This document shows positions 44,422-52,751 of a stretch of DNA of 64,000 nt, piece by piece (positions within the stretch are counted from its first letter, which is position 1; every line of letters starts with the position of its first letter). Made by a program: the position numbers and the translations under genes. Origin of the DNA: Promicromonospora sukumoe. GTDB lineage: Bacteria; Actinomycetota; Actinomycetes; Actinomycetales; Cellulomonadaceae. Under the pieces are notes generated by a model. That model did no database searches, was not told the DNA's origin, and worked only from the letters and a program-made list of their open reading frames with translations. The DNA lies in contig NZ_JACGWV010000001.1 of assembly GCF_014137995.1 (NCBI RefSeq), positions 62,001-126,000 on the forward strand. Reading direction: 5' to 3'.

Positions 44422-44850
44422 ATGCCCGAACCCACTGCTGCCGGCCCGTCCGGTGTCGTCCCCATGCTGTCCTACCAGGACGGCGTCTCCGCCATGGACT
44501 GGCTCATCGAGGTGTTCGGCTTCACCGAGGCGGAACGGTGGCTCGACGACGACGGCCACCTCTCCCACGGTGAGCTCGACGCTGGCGGCGGGCGGTTGAT
44601 GCTCTCCGAGCTGGCCTCCTACGAAGGCCCGACCGCGCACCGCAAGCACTGCCGGGCGGCGGACGCCTGGCTGTCGACGCCCTGGGTGATCGACGGCGTG
44701 CTGGTCCACGTGGCCGACGTCGAGGCCCACTTCGCCCAGGCCCAGGCGGCCGGGGCGGGGGTGCTCTCGAAGATCGAGGAGGCGCCGTACGGCCGGTCGT
44801 ACCGCGCGGAGGACCTGGAGGGCCACCGCTGGATGTTCCTCCAGCCGTAG
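44422..44850 (+). CDS. VOC-superfamily (glyoxalase-like) protein
   Basis: 142 residues from ATG 44422, AGGAGG 5 nt upstream. VOC fold: VVPMLSYQDGVSAMDWLIEV, FGFTEAERWLDDDGHLSHGE and a C-terminal PYGRSYRAEDLEGHRWMF, with His/Glu residues that could bind a metal. Related proteins include glyoxalases and antibiotic-binding proteins; the substrate is unknown. Confidence 0.83.
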   Translation: MPEPTAAGPSGVVPMLSYQDGVSAMDWLIEVFGFTEAERWLDDDGHLSHGELDAGGGRLMLSELASYEGPTAHRKHCRAADAWLSTPWVIDGVLVHVADVEAHFAQAQAAGAGVLSKIEEAPYGRSYRAEDLEGHRWMFLQP

Positions 44851-44857
44851 CGGGAGG

Positions 44858-45397
44858 TCAGACCCGCGGTGCCGCCGGCTCCGGGGCGGCCCCGCGGGCC
44901 AGCCGGTCCACGCGGCGCAGCGCGGCCGGGAACCGCGCGTCGCCGGCCATCTCACGGACCAGGTCGGCCGCGGCGTCGAGCGGCATCCCGGACGCCGTGA
45001 CGTAGAGGGGGCGGGCCGACTGCCCGCGCAGCACCTCGGCGGCGTGCGACGCCGCGTGGAACCGGGTCTTGGCGACGCCGAGCACCACGGGCGCGAGCCC
45101 AGCGTCGGCCACGTGGGCACCCAGCCCCGGGCTCCCGTCCGGGTCGAGGTCCACGTAGCCGTCCACGATCAGCAGGTCCAAGGGTGCGACGCCGGCCAGC
45201 ACCTCGCGCAGCGGCGGCAGCTCGCGCTCGTAGAAGTGCCCGGGCCGGTACTCCGCGACCTGGTCGACGAGCACGGTGCGCTCCTCGACCAGCGTCGCGA
45301 ACGCGGCATCCTCGGCGACGACCAGCGCCGCTCGTGCCCCGCCGTCGTCCAGGTACTGCACGTCCGCCGCGCCGTAGCGCGGGGTGGTGGTGGGCAT
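44858..45397 (-). CDS. Endonuclease V family (deoxyinosine repair)
   Basis: 179 residues, shorter than E. coli Nfi (~223). Aligned with the family, catalytic Asp12 (YGAADVQYLDDGGARAAL), Glu59 (YRPGHFYERELPPL) and Asp79 (LLIVDGYVDLDPDG) are all present, as is the Lys in VVLGVAKTRFHAA. The usual DGHGxxHPR loop is replaced by DGYVDLDPDG, so it is a divergent subgroup. It probably nicks DNA (or RNA) near inosine. It ends up 2 nt from the rsgA 3' end on the same strand. Confidence 0.78.
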   Translation of the reverse strand: MPTTTPRYGAADVQYLDDGGARAALVVAEDAAFATLVEERTVLVDQVAEYRPGHFYERELPPLREVLAGVAPLDLLIVDGYVDLDPDGSPGLGAHVADAGLAPVVLGVAKTRFHAASHAAEVLRGQSARPLYVTASGMPLDAAADLVREMAGDARFPAALRRVDRLARGAAPEPAAPRV

Positions 45398-45399
45398 GG

Positions 45400-46533
45400 T
45401 CAGGCGTCCGAGCCCGTCCTGGACGACAGCAGGCGGCGGAACGAGGCGAGCCGGGCCGTGCGGGCCGGCCGCTCGTCCTCGGGGGAGGCCTCGATCCAGT
45501 CGTCCAGTGCGCAGTCGGGCGCGTCCGCGAGGTGCGTGCAGCCGCGCGGGCACTCCTGCGCCACCTCGTCCAGGTCGTCGAACGCGTGCAGCAGGTGCGC
45601 CACCTCGACGTGCGCCAGGCCGAACGAGCGGACGCCCGGGGTGTCGATCACCCAGCCGTCGAAGCCCGCGCCGTCGTCGGTACCGACACCGTCGGCACCC
45701 GCGCCGTCGGCCCGGGCCTCGCCCTCGGCCCCGGCATCCGCGACCCCGACCGGAAGCCGCAGCGCCACCGCCGACGTCGAGGTGTGCCGGCCCCGCCCCG
45801 TCACGTCGTTGACCACGCCGGTGGCCCGCTTCGCCGCCGGCACCAGCGCGTTGATCAGCGTGGACTTGCCGACGCCCGAGTGCCCCACCAGCACCGACAC
45901 CAGCCCGGTCAGCCGGTCGCGGACGTCCTCGACGGACTCCGCGGTCAGGGCGACGGCGCCGGGATAGTCGTCGCTCGACGCGGCCCGCTGCGTCACCACG
46001 ACCTCGACCCCGAGCGGCTCGTAGAGCTCGCGGAGGTGGTCGGGGGAGGCGAGGTCGGCCTTCGTCAGGCACAGGAGCACCGACATCCCGGCGTCGTACG
46101 CGGCCACGACGCAGCGGTCGATCATGCCGGTGCGGGGCTCGGGCTGCGCCAGCGCCGTGACGATGACGAGCTGGTCCGCGTTGGCGACGACGATCCGCTC
46201 GTAGGGGTCGGTGTCGTCGGCGGTGCGACGCAGCGTGGAGGTGCGCTCCTGGATGCGCACGATCCGCGCGAGCGACCCCTCCTCGCCGGAGGTGTCGCCC
46301 ACGACGTCGACCCGGTCGCCGACGACGACGCGCGTGCGGGTCAGCTCGCGGGCCTTCATCGCGGTGACCGTCACGTCGTCGTCGACCAGGAGGGTGTACC
46401 GCCCGCGGTCCACGCCCGTGACGAGCCCTGTCACGGCGTCCGAGTGCTCCGGGCGCTGCTTGGTCCGGGGCCGGGAGCCCCGCTTGGACGGGCGGGACCG
46501 GAAGTCCGACTCGTCGATGTCGCGCCGACCCAT
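45400..46533 (-). CDS. rsgA: Ribosome small-subunit-dependent GTPase RsgA
   Basis: 377 residues; ATG overlaps the aroA stop (ATGA). After a basic N-terminus comes the OB-fold, then a circularly permuted GTPase: LCLTKADLASP (G4), VLVGHSGVGKSTLINAL (G1) and DTPGVRSFGL (G3). The C-terminal zinc site has CPRGCTHLADAPDCAL. An Ala/Gly/Asp-rich insert of about 30 residues (DAGAEGEARADGAGADGVG) lies between G2 (GRGRHTST) and G3. It assists late 30S maturation. Co-transcribed with aroA. Confidence 0.94.
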   Translation of the reverse strand: MGRRDIDESDFRSRPSKRGSRPRTKQRPEHSDAVTGLVTGVDRGRYTLLVDDDVTVTAMKARELTRTRVVVGDRVDVVGDTSGEEGSLARIVRIQERTSTLRRTADDTDPYERIVVANADQLVIVTALAQPEPRTGMIDRCVVAAYDAGMSVLLCLTKADLASPDHLRELYEPLGVEVVVTQRAASSDDYPGAVALTAESVEDVRDRLTGLVSVLVGHSGVGKSTLINALVPAAKRATGVVNDVTGRGRHTSTSAVALRLPVGVADAGAEGEARADGAGADGVGTDDGAGFDGWVIDTPGVRSFGLAHVEVAHLLHAFDDLDEVAQECPRGCTHLADAPDCALDDWIEASPEDERPARTARLASFRRLLSSRTGSDA

Positions 46534-47840
46534 CAGCCCAGCATGCCCAGCCACATGCCCGTGAAGTCGGGCAGCGTCTTGGCCGTGGTCGCGACGTTCT
46601 CCACCAGCACCCCCGGGACGCGCAGGCCGAGCAGCGCGGCCGAGGTCGCCATGCGGTGGTCGGCGTACGTGCGCACGACGTCGCCGCGCAGCGGCCGCGG
46701 CGTGATGACCAGGCCGTCGCGGGTCTCCTCCGCCTGCCCGCCGAGCCGCGTGATCTCGCGGGCCAGGGCCGCCAGCCGGTCGGTCTCGTGGCCCCGCAGG
46801 TGCGCGATGCCGCGCAGCCGCGAGGGGGAGTCGGCCAGCGCCGCCAGCGCGGCGAACGTCGGCGCGAGCTCGCCGCCGGCGTGCAGGTCGACGTCGATCC
46901 CGTGGATCTCGCCGGTTCCGGTGACGGACAGCACGCCGTCGGCCAGGGTGTACGTGCCGCCCATGCGCTCCAGCAGCTCGGGCACCATCGCGCCGGGCTG
47001 GGTGGTCAGGGTCGGCCAGCCGGGGACCCGGACCGTGCCGCCGGCCACGAGGGCGGACGCGAGGAACGGCGCCGCGTTGGAGAGGTCGGGCTCGACGCGC
47101 ACGTCGCGCCCGGTGATCGGCCCGGGGCGCACGCTCCAGATGCCGTCCCGCGAGTCGTCGACCTCGACGCCGACGTCGCGCAGCGTGGCGACCGTCATCT
47201 CGATGTGGGGCAGGCTCGGCAGCGTGGCGCCGATGTGCCGCAGCGTGAGGCCGCGCTCGAACCGCGCGGCGGCGAGCAGCAGGCCGGACACGAACTGGGA
47301 GGACCCCGAGGCGTCGACGTCGACGGAGCCGCCCGGCACGCCGCCGCGGCCCTCCACGGTGAAGGGGAGGAAGGCCGGCGGCTCGCCCGGGTGCTCCGGG
47401 TCGTGCACCGTCACGCCGAGCGCACGCAGCGCGGCGAGCACCGGCAGCATCGGCCGGACGCGGGCCTCGGCATCTCCGTCGAACCGGACCGGGCCGTCGG
47501 CGAGGGCCGCGAAGGGCGGCAGGAACCGCATCACCGTGCCGGCGAGCCCGGTGTCGACCTCGGTGTTGCCGGCGACCGGTCCGGGCGTCACACGCAGAGT
47601 GCTGGGCTCGTCGCCCTCCTCGATCCCCGCGCCGAGCGCGCGCAGGGCGCCGATCATCAGGTCGGCGTCGCGGCTGCGCAGGGCGCCGCGCAGGGTGCCG
47701 GGGGAGTCCGCCAGCGCGGCGAGCACCAGGAGCCGGTTGGTGAGGGACTTGCTGCCGGGTACCTCGACCGTCGCGTCCAGCGGTGCGCCGGCGAGCGGCG
47801 CCTCCCATGTCGGTGCGGGCGCGGTGGTCGAAGAAGTCAT
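46533..47840 (-). CDS. aroA: 3-phosphoshikimate 1-carboxyvinyltransferase (EPSP synthase)
   Basis: 435 residues. EPSP synthase signatures: [20 protein letters not shown] (shikimate/phosphate binding), [32 protein letters not shown] and [20 protein letters not shown] with [11 protein letters not shown] near the C-terminus. It makes EPSP in the shikimate pathway. The stop overlaps the rsgA start. A palindrome-family copy lies just upstream of the start. Confidence 0.96.
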   Translation of the reverse strand: MTSSTTAPAPTWEAPLAGAPLDATVEVPGSKSLTNRLLVLAALADSPGTLRGALRSRDADLMIGALRALGAGIEEGDEPSTLRVTPGPVAGNTEVDTGLAGTVMRFLPPFAALADGPVRFDGDAEARVRPMLPVLAALRALGVTVHDPEHPGEPPAFLPFTVEGRGGVPGGSVDVDASGSSQFVSGLLLAAARFERGLTLRHIGATLPSLPHIEMTVATLRDVGVEVDDSRDGIWSVRPGPITGRDVRVEPDLSNAAPFLASALVAGGTVRVPGWPTLTTQPGAMVPELLERMGGTYTLADGVLSVTGTGEIHGIDVDLHAGGELAPTFAALAALADSPSRLRGIAHLRGHETDRLAALAREITRLGGQAEETRDGLVITPRPLRGDVVRTYADHRMATSAALLGLRVPGVLVENVATTAKTLPDFTGMWLGMLG

Positions 47841-47878
47841 GTGCCGAGATTATCGCGGAGCGGCCCCGCGCGACGGCT

Positions 47879-47924
47879 CGTGTCAGACACACAGGTCCCC
47901 CGGGTGACCTGCACGTCTGACAGC
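47879..47924. repeat. 46-nt palindrome family, copy D (aroA / DoxX)
   Basis: Same frame as the other copies (CGTGTCAGAC ... CAGGTC ... GACCTG ... GTCTGACA). The middle triplets do not pair (ACA against CAC) and the right end is degraded (GACAGCG). It sits between the DoxX stop and the aroA start, both on the minus strand. Confidence 0.7.
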
Positions 47925-47931
47925 GGGTGGG

Positions 47932-48405
47932 TCACGCCTCGGCGGCGGCGGCCTTCGCGTCCGCGCGCGCCGCGCGGGCCTGCTGGACGCGCCACGACAG
48001 GCCCGGCCGGCCCTCGAGGTCCGCGCCCGCGATGAGGGCGGCGCCGACCGAGGCGACGTTGCGCAGGAACCGGTCGGTCCGCAGCGGGCGCTCCTCCTTG
48101 GGCGCCGTGAAGGGCTGGTTCACGACGGCGAGCGGCAGCGTCAGCAGCGCGAGCGCGAGGGCGGACGCGCGCGGCGCCTTGCCCAGCGCGAGCAGCGTGC
48201 CCGCCGTGGCGGTCGCGATCCCGTGCGCGCGCACGAGCGTGGCGACCTGCTTCTCGCTGAGCGGCTCGGCACCGAGTGCCTTCGTCGCCAGGGCCGAGCC
48301 CGTACGGGCGGCGGCCACGTGCTCGCTCGGCTTCCGGGCGGCCCGCACACCGTCGTAGATGAACGATGAGGCCAGCAGCGGTCGCGCGATGTGTCGAAGC
48401 AGCAT
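47932..48405 (-). CDS. DoxX-family membrane protein
   Basis: 157 residues from ATG 48405. DoxX pattern: [62 protein letters not shown] and [19 protein letters not shown], with about four membrane helices. DoxX proteins take part in redox or sulfur-linked membrane complexes in several bacteria. It is divergent from sigR, whose promoter region carries a SigR-type sequence, so oxidative-stress linkage is conceivable. Confidence 0.85.
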   Translation of the reverse strand: MLLRHIARPLLASSFIYDGVRAARKPSEHVAAARTGSALATKALGAEPLSEKQVATLVRAHGIATATAGTLLALGKAPRASALALALLTLPLAVVNQPFTAPKEERPLRTDRFLRNVASVGAALIAGADLEGRPGLSWRVQQARAARADAKAAAAEA

Positions 48406-48472
48406 GGCTCCACCTTGGCAGATGCCGGCGGCAGACGCAGCAGGATGCCCCGCGCGCCGCCGGGAAGCCGCC

Positions 48473-48499
48473 GGGAATTCGTCGCCGGGGGTCGGGGTT
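48473..48499 (+). promoter_or_regulatory. SigR-type promoter upstream of sigR
   Basis: GGGAAT (48473-48478) and GTT (48497-48499) are separated by exactly 18 nt, matching the SigR/SigH consensus GGGAAT-N18-GTT. It points towards sigR, about 295 bp before the sigR ATG, as in autoregulated sigR genes. Confidence 0.8.
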
Positions 48500-48535
48500 G
48501 AAGCCGGTGTGGAGCAATGCCTCGAGAAGGATGCG

Positions 48536-48793
48536 GTGAACGACACGGTGATCGGCACGGTGACAAACACAACAACCAGCCCCGAGACCAGCGGCCTGCC
48601 CGGTGCTACGGCGGGTTCGGCGGCGGTCGCGCAGAGCGCTCCCCTGATGTTCGGAGCAGTCCCGACGCACCTGCTGGACGTGGGCGCGGACTCGGCGAAG
48701 GCCACGGCGGACATCCTGTCCGGTAACGCCCCGGGCGCTTTCGGCGCCGTCCTGGCGAACACCGGCTGGCCGACGCGGCTAGGCTCAAGGGCG
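48536..48793 (+). other. In-frame upstream extension for a long sigma isoform
   Basis: The frame of sigR stays open upstream. A GTG at 48536 has GAAGGA 5 nt before it and would add 86 residues ([20 protein letters not shown] onward). Third positions in this stretch are mostly G or C, as in true coding DNA here. It lies downstream of the SigR-type promoter, as for the long unstable sigma-R' of Streptomyces coelicolor. Confidence 0.55.
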
Positions 48794-49570
48794 ATGACTG
48801 ACACTTCCCGTGAGCAGAACCAGGGCGCAGGCGCCGATGCCGGCAGCGCCGACGTCGAGGCGCGCCCCGGCGAGGACGCGAGCGAGGCCGTCGTCGGGAC
48901 CGCGGGTCCGGCCGAGGGTACGGACGTGACCACCGCCGTCGACCCCGAGGGCGACGACGAGGGCACCGAGCGCTCCCCGCAGGAGGAGGACGCCACCGCC
49001 CGCGCCGCACGGTTCGAGCGGGACGCCCTGCAGTACCTCGACCAGCTCTACTCGGCCGCGCTGCGCATGACGCGCAACCCCGCCGACGCCGAGGACCTGG
49101 TGCAGGAGACGTTCGCCAAGGCGTTCGCGGCCTTCCACCAGTACCGGCCGGGCACCAACCTGAAGGCCTGGCTGTACCGCATCCTCACGAACACGTTCAT
49201 CAACAGCTACCGCAAGAAGCAGCGCGAGCCGCAGCAGTCCCAGGCGGAGGACGTCGAGGACTGGCAGATCGCGCGCGCGGCGTCGCACACGTCGCGCGGC
49301 CTGCGCTCGGCCGAGGCCGAGGCGCTGGACCGGCTCCCGGACAGCGACGTGAAGCGGGCGCTCGCCGAGCTCCCGGAGGACCGTCGGATGGTCGTGTACT
49401 ACGCCGACGTCGAAGGCTTCCCCTACAAGGAGATCGCGGAGATCATGGGGACTCCGATCGGGACGGTCATGTCCCGCCTCCACCGCGGGCGCCGGCAGCT
49501 GCGTGAGCTCCTCGCCGACTACGCCGCTCAGCGAGGTCTCGTCAGCCAGGCGCCCGGAGGTGCGCAGTGA
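48794..49570 (+). CDS. sigR: ECF sigma factor SigR/SigH
   Basis: 258 residues from ATG 48794 (short form). An acidic disordered N-terminus of ~70 residues precedes sigma region 2 ([60 protein letters not shown]) and region 4 ([53 protein letters not shown]). It directs the thiol-oxidative stress regulon (thioredoxin, mycothiol). The stop overlaps the GTG of rsrA, and an upstream in-frame start may give a longer form. Confidence 0.93.
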   Translation: MTDTSREQNQGAGADAGSADVEARPGEDASEAVVGTAGPAEGTDVTTAVDPEGDDEGTERSPQEEDATARAARFERDALQYLDQLYSAALRMTRNPADAEDLVQETFAKAFAAFHQYRPGTNLKAWLYRILTNTFINSYRKKQREPQQSQAEDVEDWQIARAASHTSRGLRSAEAEALDRLPDSDVKRALAELPEDRRMVVYYADVEGFPYKEIAEIMGTPIGTVMSRLHRGRRQLRELLADYAAQRGLVSQAPGGAQ

Positions 49571-49848
49571 ACAACATCGAGCCCGTCCCGCACGACACCG
49601 CGGGGGAGTCCGAGTGCGAGCACGCACTGACGCACCTGTACGAGTACCTGGACTCCGAGATGACGCCGGACGACGAGCAGCGCATGCGCGCCCACGTCGC
49701 CCACTGCTCGCCGTGCCTGGCCGAGCTCAGCGTCGAGGACCTGGTGAAGCAGCTCGTGAAGCGGTCCTGCAGCGAGCGCGCGCCGGACACGCTCCGCGTG
49801 CGCATCCATGAACAGCTCACGGTGATGACGGTCGTCGAGACCGCCTAG
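49567..49848 (+). CDS. rsrA: Zinc anti-sigma factor RsrA/RshA
   Basis: 93 residues from GTG 49567 (overlaps the sigR stop). ZAS motif HVAHCSPC (H-x3-C-x2-C, about residues 43-50), with a further Cys near the N-terminus ([19 protein letters not shown]) and another in [13 protein letters not shown]. Reduced zinc-bound RsrA holds SigR; oxidation forms a disulfide and releases it. A strong terminator follows. Confidence 0.94.
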   Translation: MNNIEPVPHDTAGESECEHALTHLYEYLDSEMTPDDEQRMRAHVAHCSPCLAELSVEDLVKQLVKRSCSERAPDTLRVRIHEQLTVMTVVETA

Positions 49849-49876
49849 CACCGGGCACGAAGAACCGGGCATGACG

Positions 49877-49910
49877 AAGGGCCGGACCCCTGTGGGGGTT
49901 CCGGCCCTTT
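49877..49910 (+). terminator. Rho-independent terminator after rsrA
   Basis: AAGGGCCGGA-CCCC pairs with GGGG-TTCCGGCCCTT around TGT, ending in a short T run, 28 nt after the rsrA stop. Confidence 0.85.
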
Positions 49911-49951
49911 CGCATGTCCAGGCTGTTCGCCTCGACAACGGCTGACGCGCA

Positions 49952-49984
49952 AGGCTCAGGCTGTTCCTTTGAACGCCTGAGCCT
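49952..49984 (-). terminator. Hairpin downstream of the bL37 gene
   Basis: AGGCTCAGGC (49952-49961) pairs with GCCTGAGCCT, with an inner GTTC/GAAC pair around CTTT. It lies about 60 nt beyond the bL37 stop on the minus strand. Confidence 0.55.
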
Positions 49985-50045
49985 GCGGTTCGGCTGCGGG
50001 CGGGCGCCTCGTTCCTCGGCCCCCACCCTTCGCCTCACCTACGGC

Positions 50046-50120
50046 TCAGGCGTTGGGACGCTTGCCGTGGTTGGCGGCCGAGCCCTTGCGGCTACGGCGC
50101 TTGCGACCGCGCTTGCTCAT
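50046..50120 (-). CDS. Ribosomal protein bL37 (24 residues)
   Basis: 24-residue basic peptide MSKRGRKRRSRKGSAANHGK ending RPNA, from the ATG at 50120 with AGGAGA upstream. It is near-identical in pattern to the actinobacterial large-subunit protein bL37 (K/R-RGRKKR..K..ANHGKRPN). It binds 23S rRNA. It sits beside the sigR/rsrA pair and is transcribed convergently with it. Confidence 0.85.
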   Translation of the reverse strand: MSKRGRKRRSRKGSAANHGKRPNA

Positions 50121-50209
50121 GGGTGTCTCCTGACAGGTGACGGACTGAATGGCTCAATGGTCCCACAGATCAGCGGGTTGTCAGAGCGCGAGGGGTTGTC
50201 AGGCCGTAC

Positions 50210-50252
50210 AACGCGATATATCGTGTCTGGCATCGACGCGATATATCGCGTC
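50210..50252. promoter_or_regulatory. Two tandem CGCGATATATCG operators
   Basis: GACGCGATATATCGCGTC (50235-50252) is a perfect 18-bp palindrome. AACGCGATATATCGTGTC (50210-50227) is a near copy 25 bp upstream. The TATA-like centre is unusual in this GC-rich DNA and is typical of PadR-family operators. They precede the DUF4097 gene of an operon that encodes a PadR regulator. Confidence 0.75.
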
Positions 50253-50276
50253 CAGGACCAAGCACCGGAGGCATCC

Positions 50277-51152
50277 ATGAGCACGGACAGCTGGACCGTC
50301 ACCGGTCCGCAGACCATCGAGCTGCGCGACGTGACGACCGTGGACGCCCACGTCGTCGACGGCCGGCTCGACGTCGTCGCCCACGACGAGCCCCTCGTCC
50401 GCGTCGAGGTGCACTCCGTCGAGGGCCGGTCCCTGGAGGTCCGTCTGGAGGACGGCCGCCTGGTCATCGAGCACGAGAGCGGCCTGTCGGGCTGGGGATC
50501 GTTCATGAAACGGTTCGCCGACTTCGGCGGCAAGGCGCGTGCCGACATCCACGTGGCCGTGCCCGCCGGCACCGCGGTGCGGCTGGGCACGATCCGCGGC
50601 GAGTGCCTCCTGGCGGGCACGACGGCGGGCGCGTCCGCGTCGACGGTGTCCGGGTCGCTGCTCGTCTCGCGCACGGCCGGCGAGCTCCGGCTGAACACCG
50701 TCTCCGGCGAGGTGACGGTCCGCGACCACGTGGGCGACATCACGAGCAATACGGTGTCCGCCGACGTCGTGATGAGCGGCTCCGCCGACTCCGTCGTGTC
50801 GTCGTCCGTCTCCGGCGACGTCACGATCGACCTGGCCACCCAGCCACGGTCGGTCAAGGTCAACTCCGTGTCCGGGAACCTGCTGCTGCGGGTCCCGGAC
50901 GACTCCGTGGTGGCCGTCTCCGCGCAGAGCGTCAGCGGGCGCGTGACGGTGGGCGGCGCACAGGTCTTCGGCGGTGGTGGCGCCACGTTCAACGGCGGCG
51001 GCCGCACCGAGGCCGGGCCCGCCGGCCAGGGGACCACCCGGCTGCGGGCGACCAGTGTCTCCGGCGAGGTCACGGTGCTCGGCGGGCCGCAGGACGCCCC
51101 CGTCGACGCGCCCGAGGACGCCCCCGCGGACCAGACTCCCGTGGACCTCTGA
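50277..51152 (+). CDS. DUF4097 beta-strand-repeat protein 1
   Basis: 291 residues from ATG 50277 (CCGGAGGC ribosome site). After a small N-terminal strand region (SWTVTGPQTIELRDVTTVD) come repeated strands with a recurring (N/S)(T/S)VSG(E/D/N)VxV unit: NTVSGEVTV, NTVSADVVM, SSVSGDVTI, NSVSGNLLL, QSVSGRVTV, TSVSGEVTV, from about residues 115-275. This predicts a right-handed beta-solenoid. No signal peptide or membrane helix is present, so it should be cytoplasmic or membrane-peripheral. It is the first gene of the DUF4097-PadR-DUF4097 operon; its stop shares one base with the PadR start. Confidence 0.85.
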   Translation: MSTDSWTVTGPQTIELRDVTTVDAHVVDGRLDVVAHDEPLVRVEVHSVEGRSLEVRLEDGRLVIEHESGLSGWGSFMKRFADFGGKARADIHVAVPAGTAVRLGTIRGECLLAGTTAGASASTVSGSLLVSRTAGELRLNTVSGEVTVRDHVGDITSNTVSADVVMSGSADSVVSSSVSGDVTIDLATQPRSVKVNSVSGNLLLRVPDDSVVAVSAQSVSGRVTVGGAQVFGGGGATFNGGGRTEAGPAGQGTTRLRATSVSGEVTVLGGPQDAPVDAPEDAPADQTPVDL

Positions 51153-51850
51153 TGCCGCCCGTCTTCGCCCACGGCGAGCTGCGCCTCTACCTCCTGGTGC
51201 TGCTCATGGACGGGCCGCGCCACGGGTACGAGCTCATCACCGAGCTCACCCAGCGCTTCGGCGGCACGTACCGCCCCAGCGCCGGCACCATCTACCCGCG
51301 CCTGGCTCGCCTGGAGGAGGAGGGGCTGATCCGCCGGACCGTCCCCGCCGCCCCGGGACCGCCCGGCGCCCCCGGCCCGTCCGGGGCCGGCCGCAAGGGC
51401 ACCTACGAGCTCACCCCCGCCGGCCAGGCCGAGATCGACGCCCGCCTCGACGACGTCAAGCGCCTCGAGCGCAGCGTCGCCGAGACGGTGCGCACCCTCG
51501 CGGACGGCGTCCGCGCCGACATCCGCGACACCATGCGCGGCCTCCGGGCCGAGCTCGCGGCCGCCGCACAGGAGGTACGCACCCGGCCGCGGCCGGGCCC
51601 GGGCACGACGCCGGACCCGCGCCGCACCCAGTCCAACTCGCTGCGGCACGACGCCGAGGCGGTGCTGCAGCGGTTCCGCAACGACGTCCTGGCCGACCTG
51701 CGAGAGGCCGACGTCGCCGGTACGGTGTCGGCGCTGACCGTCGAGACACTCCGTACCGTCCTCGACTCGGCGCGTTCCGCGATCCGTGGGACCCTGCCGA
51801 ACAGCACCACCACCGCACCGCCCCGCGCACCCCACACCCATCCCCAGTGA
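51152..51850 (+). CDS. PadR-family transcriptional regulator
   Basis: 232 residues; ATG shares a base with the upstream stop (TGATG). The winged-helix domain has LRLYLLVLLMDGPRHGYELI, RFGGTYRPSAGTIYPRLARL and EEGLIRRTV, with a Pro/Gly-rich insert in the wing (APGPPGAPGPSGAGRKGTYELT). A long C-terminal helical part follows (RSVAETVRTLADGVRADIR; AEAVLQRFRNDVLADLRE). It probably represses its own operon through the paired CGCGATATATCG palindromes. The signal is unknown. Confidence 0.9.
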   Translation: MPPVFAHGELRLYLLVLLMDGPRHGYELITELTQRFGGTYRPSAGTIYPRLARLEEEGLIRRTVPAAPGPPGAPGPSGAGRKGTYELTPAGQAEIDARLDDVKRLERSVAETVRTLADGVRADIRDTMRGLRAELAAAAQEVRTRPRPGPGTTPDPRRTQSNSLRHDAEAVLQRFRNDVLADLREADVAGTVSALTVETLRTVLDSARSAIRGTLPNSTTTAPPRAPHTHPQ

Positions 51851-51887
51851 CCAGAGCAGACCCCATCCCCATGAACGGAGCACAGCG

Positions 51888-52685
51888 ATGACCACCGAGT
51901 CCTGGAGCGTGGCCGCACCGCAGACCATCGAGGTCGGCGGCGCCACGACCCTGACCGTCCGACTGACGAACGGCCGCGCTGAGATCGTGGCCGACCCGAA
52001 CCGCACGTCCGGCGCCGTCGTGGAGGTTCTCGAGGTCTCGACGCGGCCCCTGCAGGTCCTCGCCGAGCACGGTAACCTCCGGGTCGCCTACGACTTCCCG
52101 GGACTGGAGGGCTTCGTGGACCGGTTCCGCGGCCTGAAGGACCAGGACAGCGCCGTCGTCCGCATCACGGTGCCGGCCACGTCCGTGGTCGACGTCGCGA
52201 CCGTCGGCGCCGAGGTCGTGGTGACCGGCGCGCAGTCCGGCGTGAACGTCAAGACCGCGGGTGGCGCCATCACCGTGACCGGCACCAGCGGTTCCGTCAC
52301 CACCAAGTCCGGCACGGGCGCCGTCACGATCGCCGAGCACTCGGGCGACGCGTCGGCCACCACCGTCTCCGGCGCCGTCTCGCTCGTGGGTGCCCTCGGC
52401 CGGGTCTCGGTCCAGACCGTCTCCGGCGCGGTCGACGTCACCGCCGTCGGCACGACGCCGCTGGTCAACGCCAAGACGGTCTCCGGCGCGGCGGCGGTCC
52501 AGCTCGACGCCGGCGCACCGGTCAACCTCCGGGCGCGCAGCGTCACCGGCAAGGTCGTGATCGACGGGGCGCAGGCGACGTCCAGCGCGCAGCGCACCGT
52601 CGTCGTCGACCACGCGGAGCCGGGCGCCGCGGCCTACATCTCGACCAACACGGTCTCGGGAACGGCCACGGTCACCCGCGGCTGA
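51888..52685 (+). CDS. DUF4097 beta-strand-repeat protein 2
   Basis: 265 residues from ATG 51888. It is a paralogue of the first gene: SWSVAAPQTIEVGGATTLTV opens like its SWTVTGPQTIEL, and the same repeats follow (TTVSGAVSL, QTVSGAVDV, KTVSGAAAV, RSVTGKVVI, NTVSGTATV). No signal peptide or membrane segment was seen. It is third in the operon, 37 bp after padR. The two paralogues may form homologous or mixed solenoids. Role unknown; PadR-DUF4097 operons are seen in other actinobacteria but I know of no described function. Confidence 0.83.
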   Translation: MTTESWSVAAPQTIEVGGATTLTVRLTNGRAEIVADPNRTSGAVVEVLEVSTRPLQVLAEHGNLRVAYDFPGLEGFVDRFRGLKDQDSAVVRITVPATSVVDVATVGAEVVVTGAQSGVNVKTAGGAITVTGTSGSVTTKSGTGAVTIAEHSGDASATTVSGAVSLVGALGRVSVQTVSGAVDVTAVGTTPLVNAKTVSGAAAVQLDAGAPVNLRARSVTGKVVIDGAQATSSAQRTVVVDHAEPGAAAYISTNTVSGTATVTRG

Positions 52686-52697
52686 CCCACCCCCGAA

Positions 52698-52743
52698 CGT
52701 GTCAGACGCTCAGGTCACCATGGTGACCTGAGCGTCTGACACG
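52698..52743. repeat. 46-nt palindrome family, copy E (perfect)
   Basis: The whole 46 nt (starting CGTGTCAGACGCTCAGGTCA) is its own reverse complement: 23 bp of perfect stem if extruded. Compared with copy A, the internal triplet pair GTA/TAC is GCT/AGC, a compensatory change. It lies between the convergent DUF4097-2 and SGNH gene stops. Confidence 0.85.
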
Positions 52744-52751
52744 TTTACTCG

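Noticed and set aside
48517..48726. 69-codon ORF upstream of sigR in another frame
   Set aside because: Third codon positions lack G/C bias and the product is a His/Arg/Gly mix. The sigR-frame extension is the better coding candidate.
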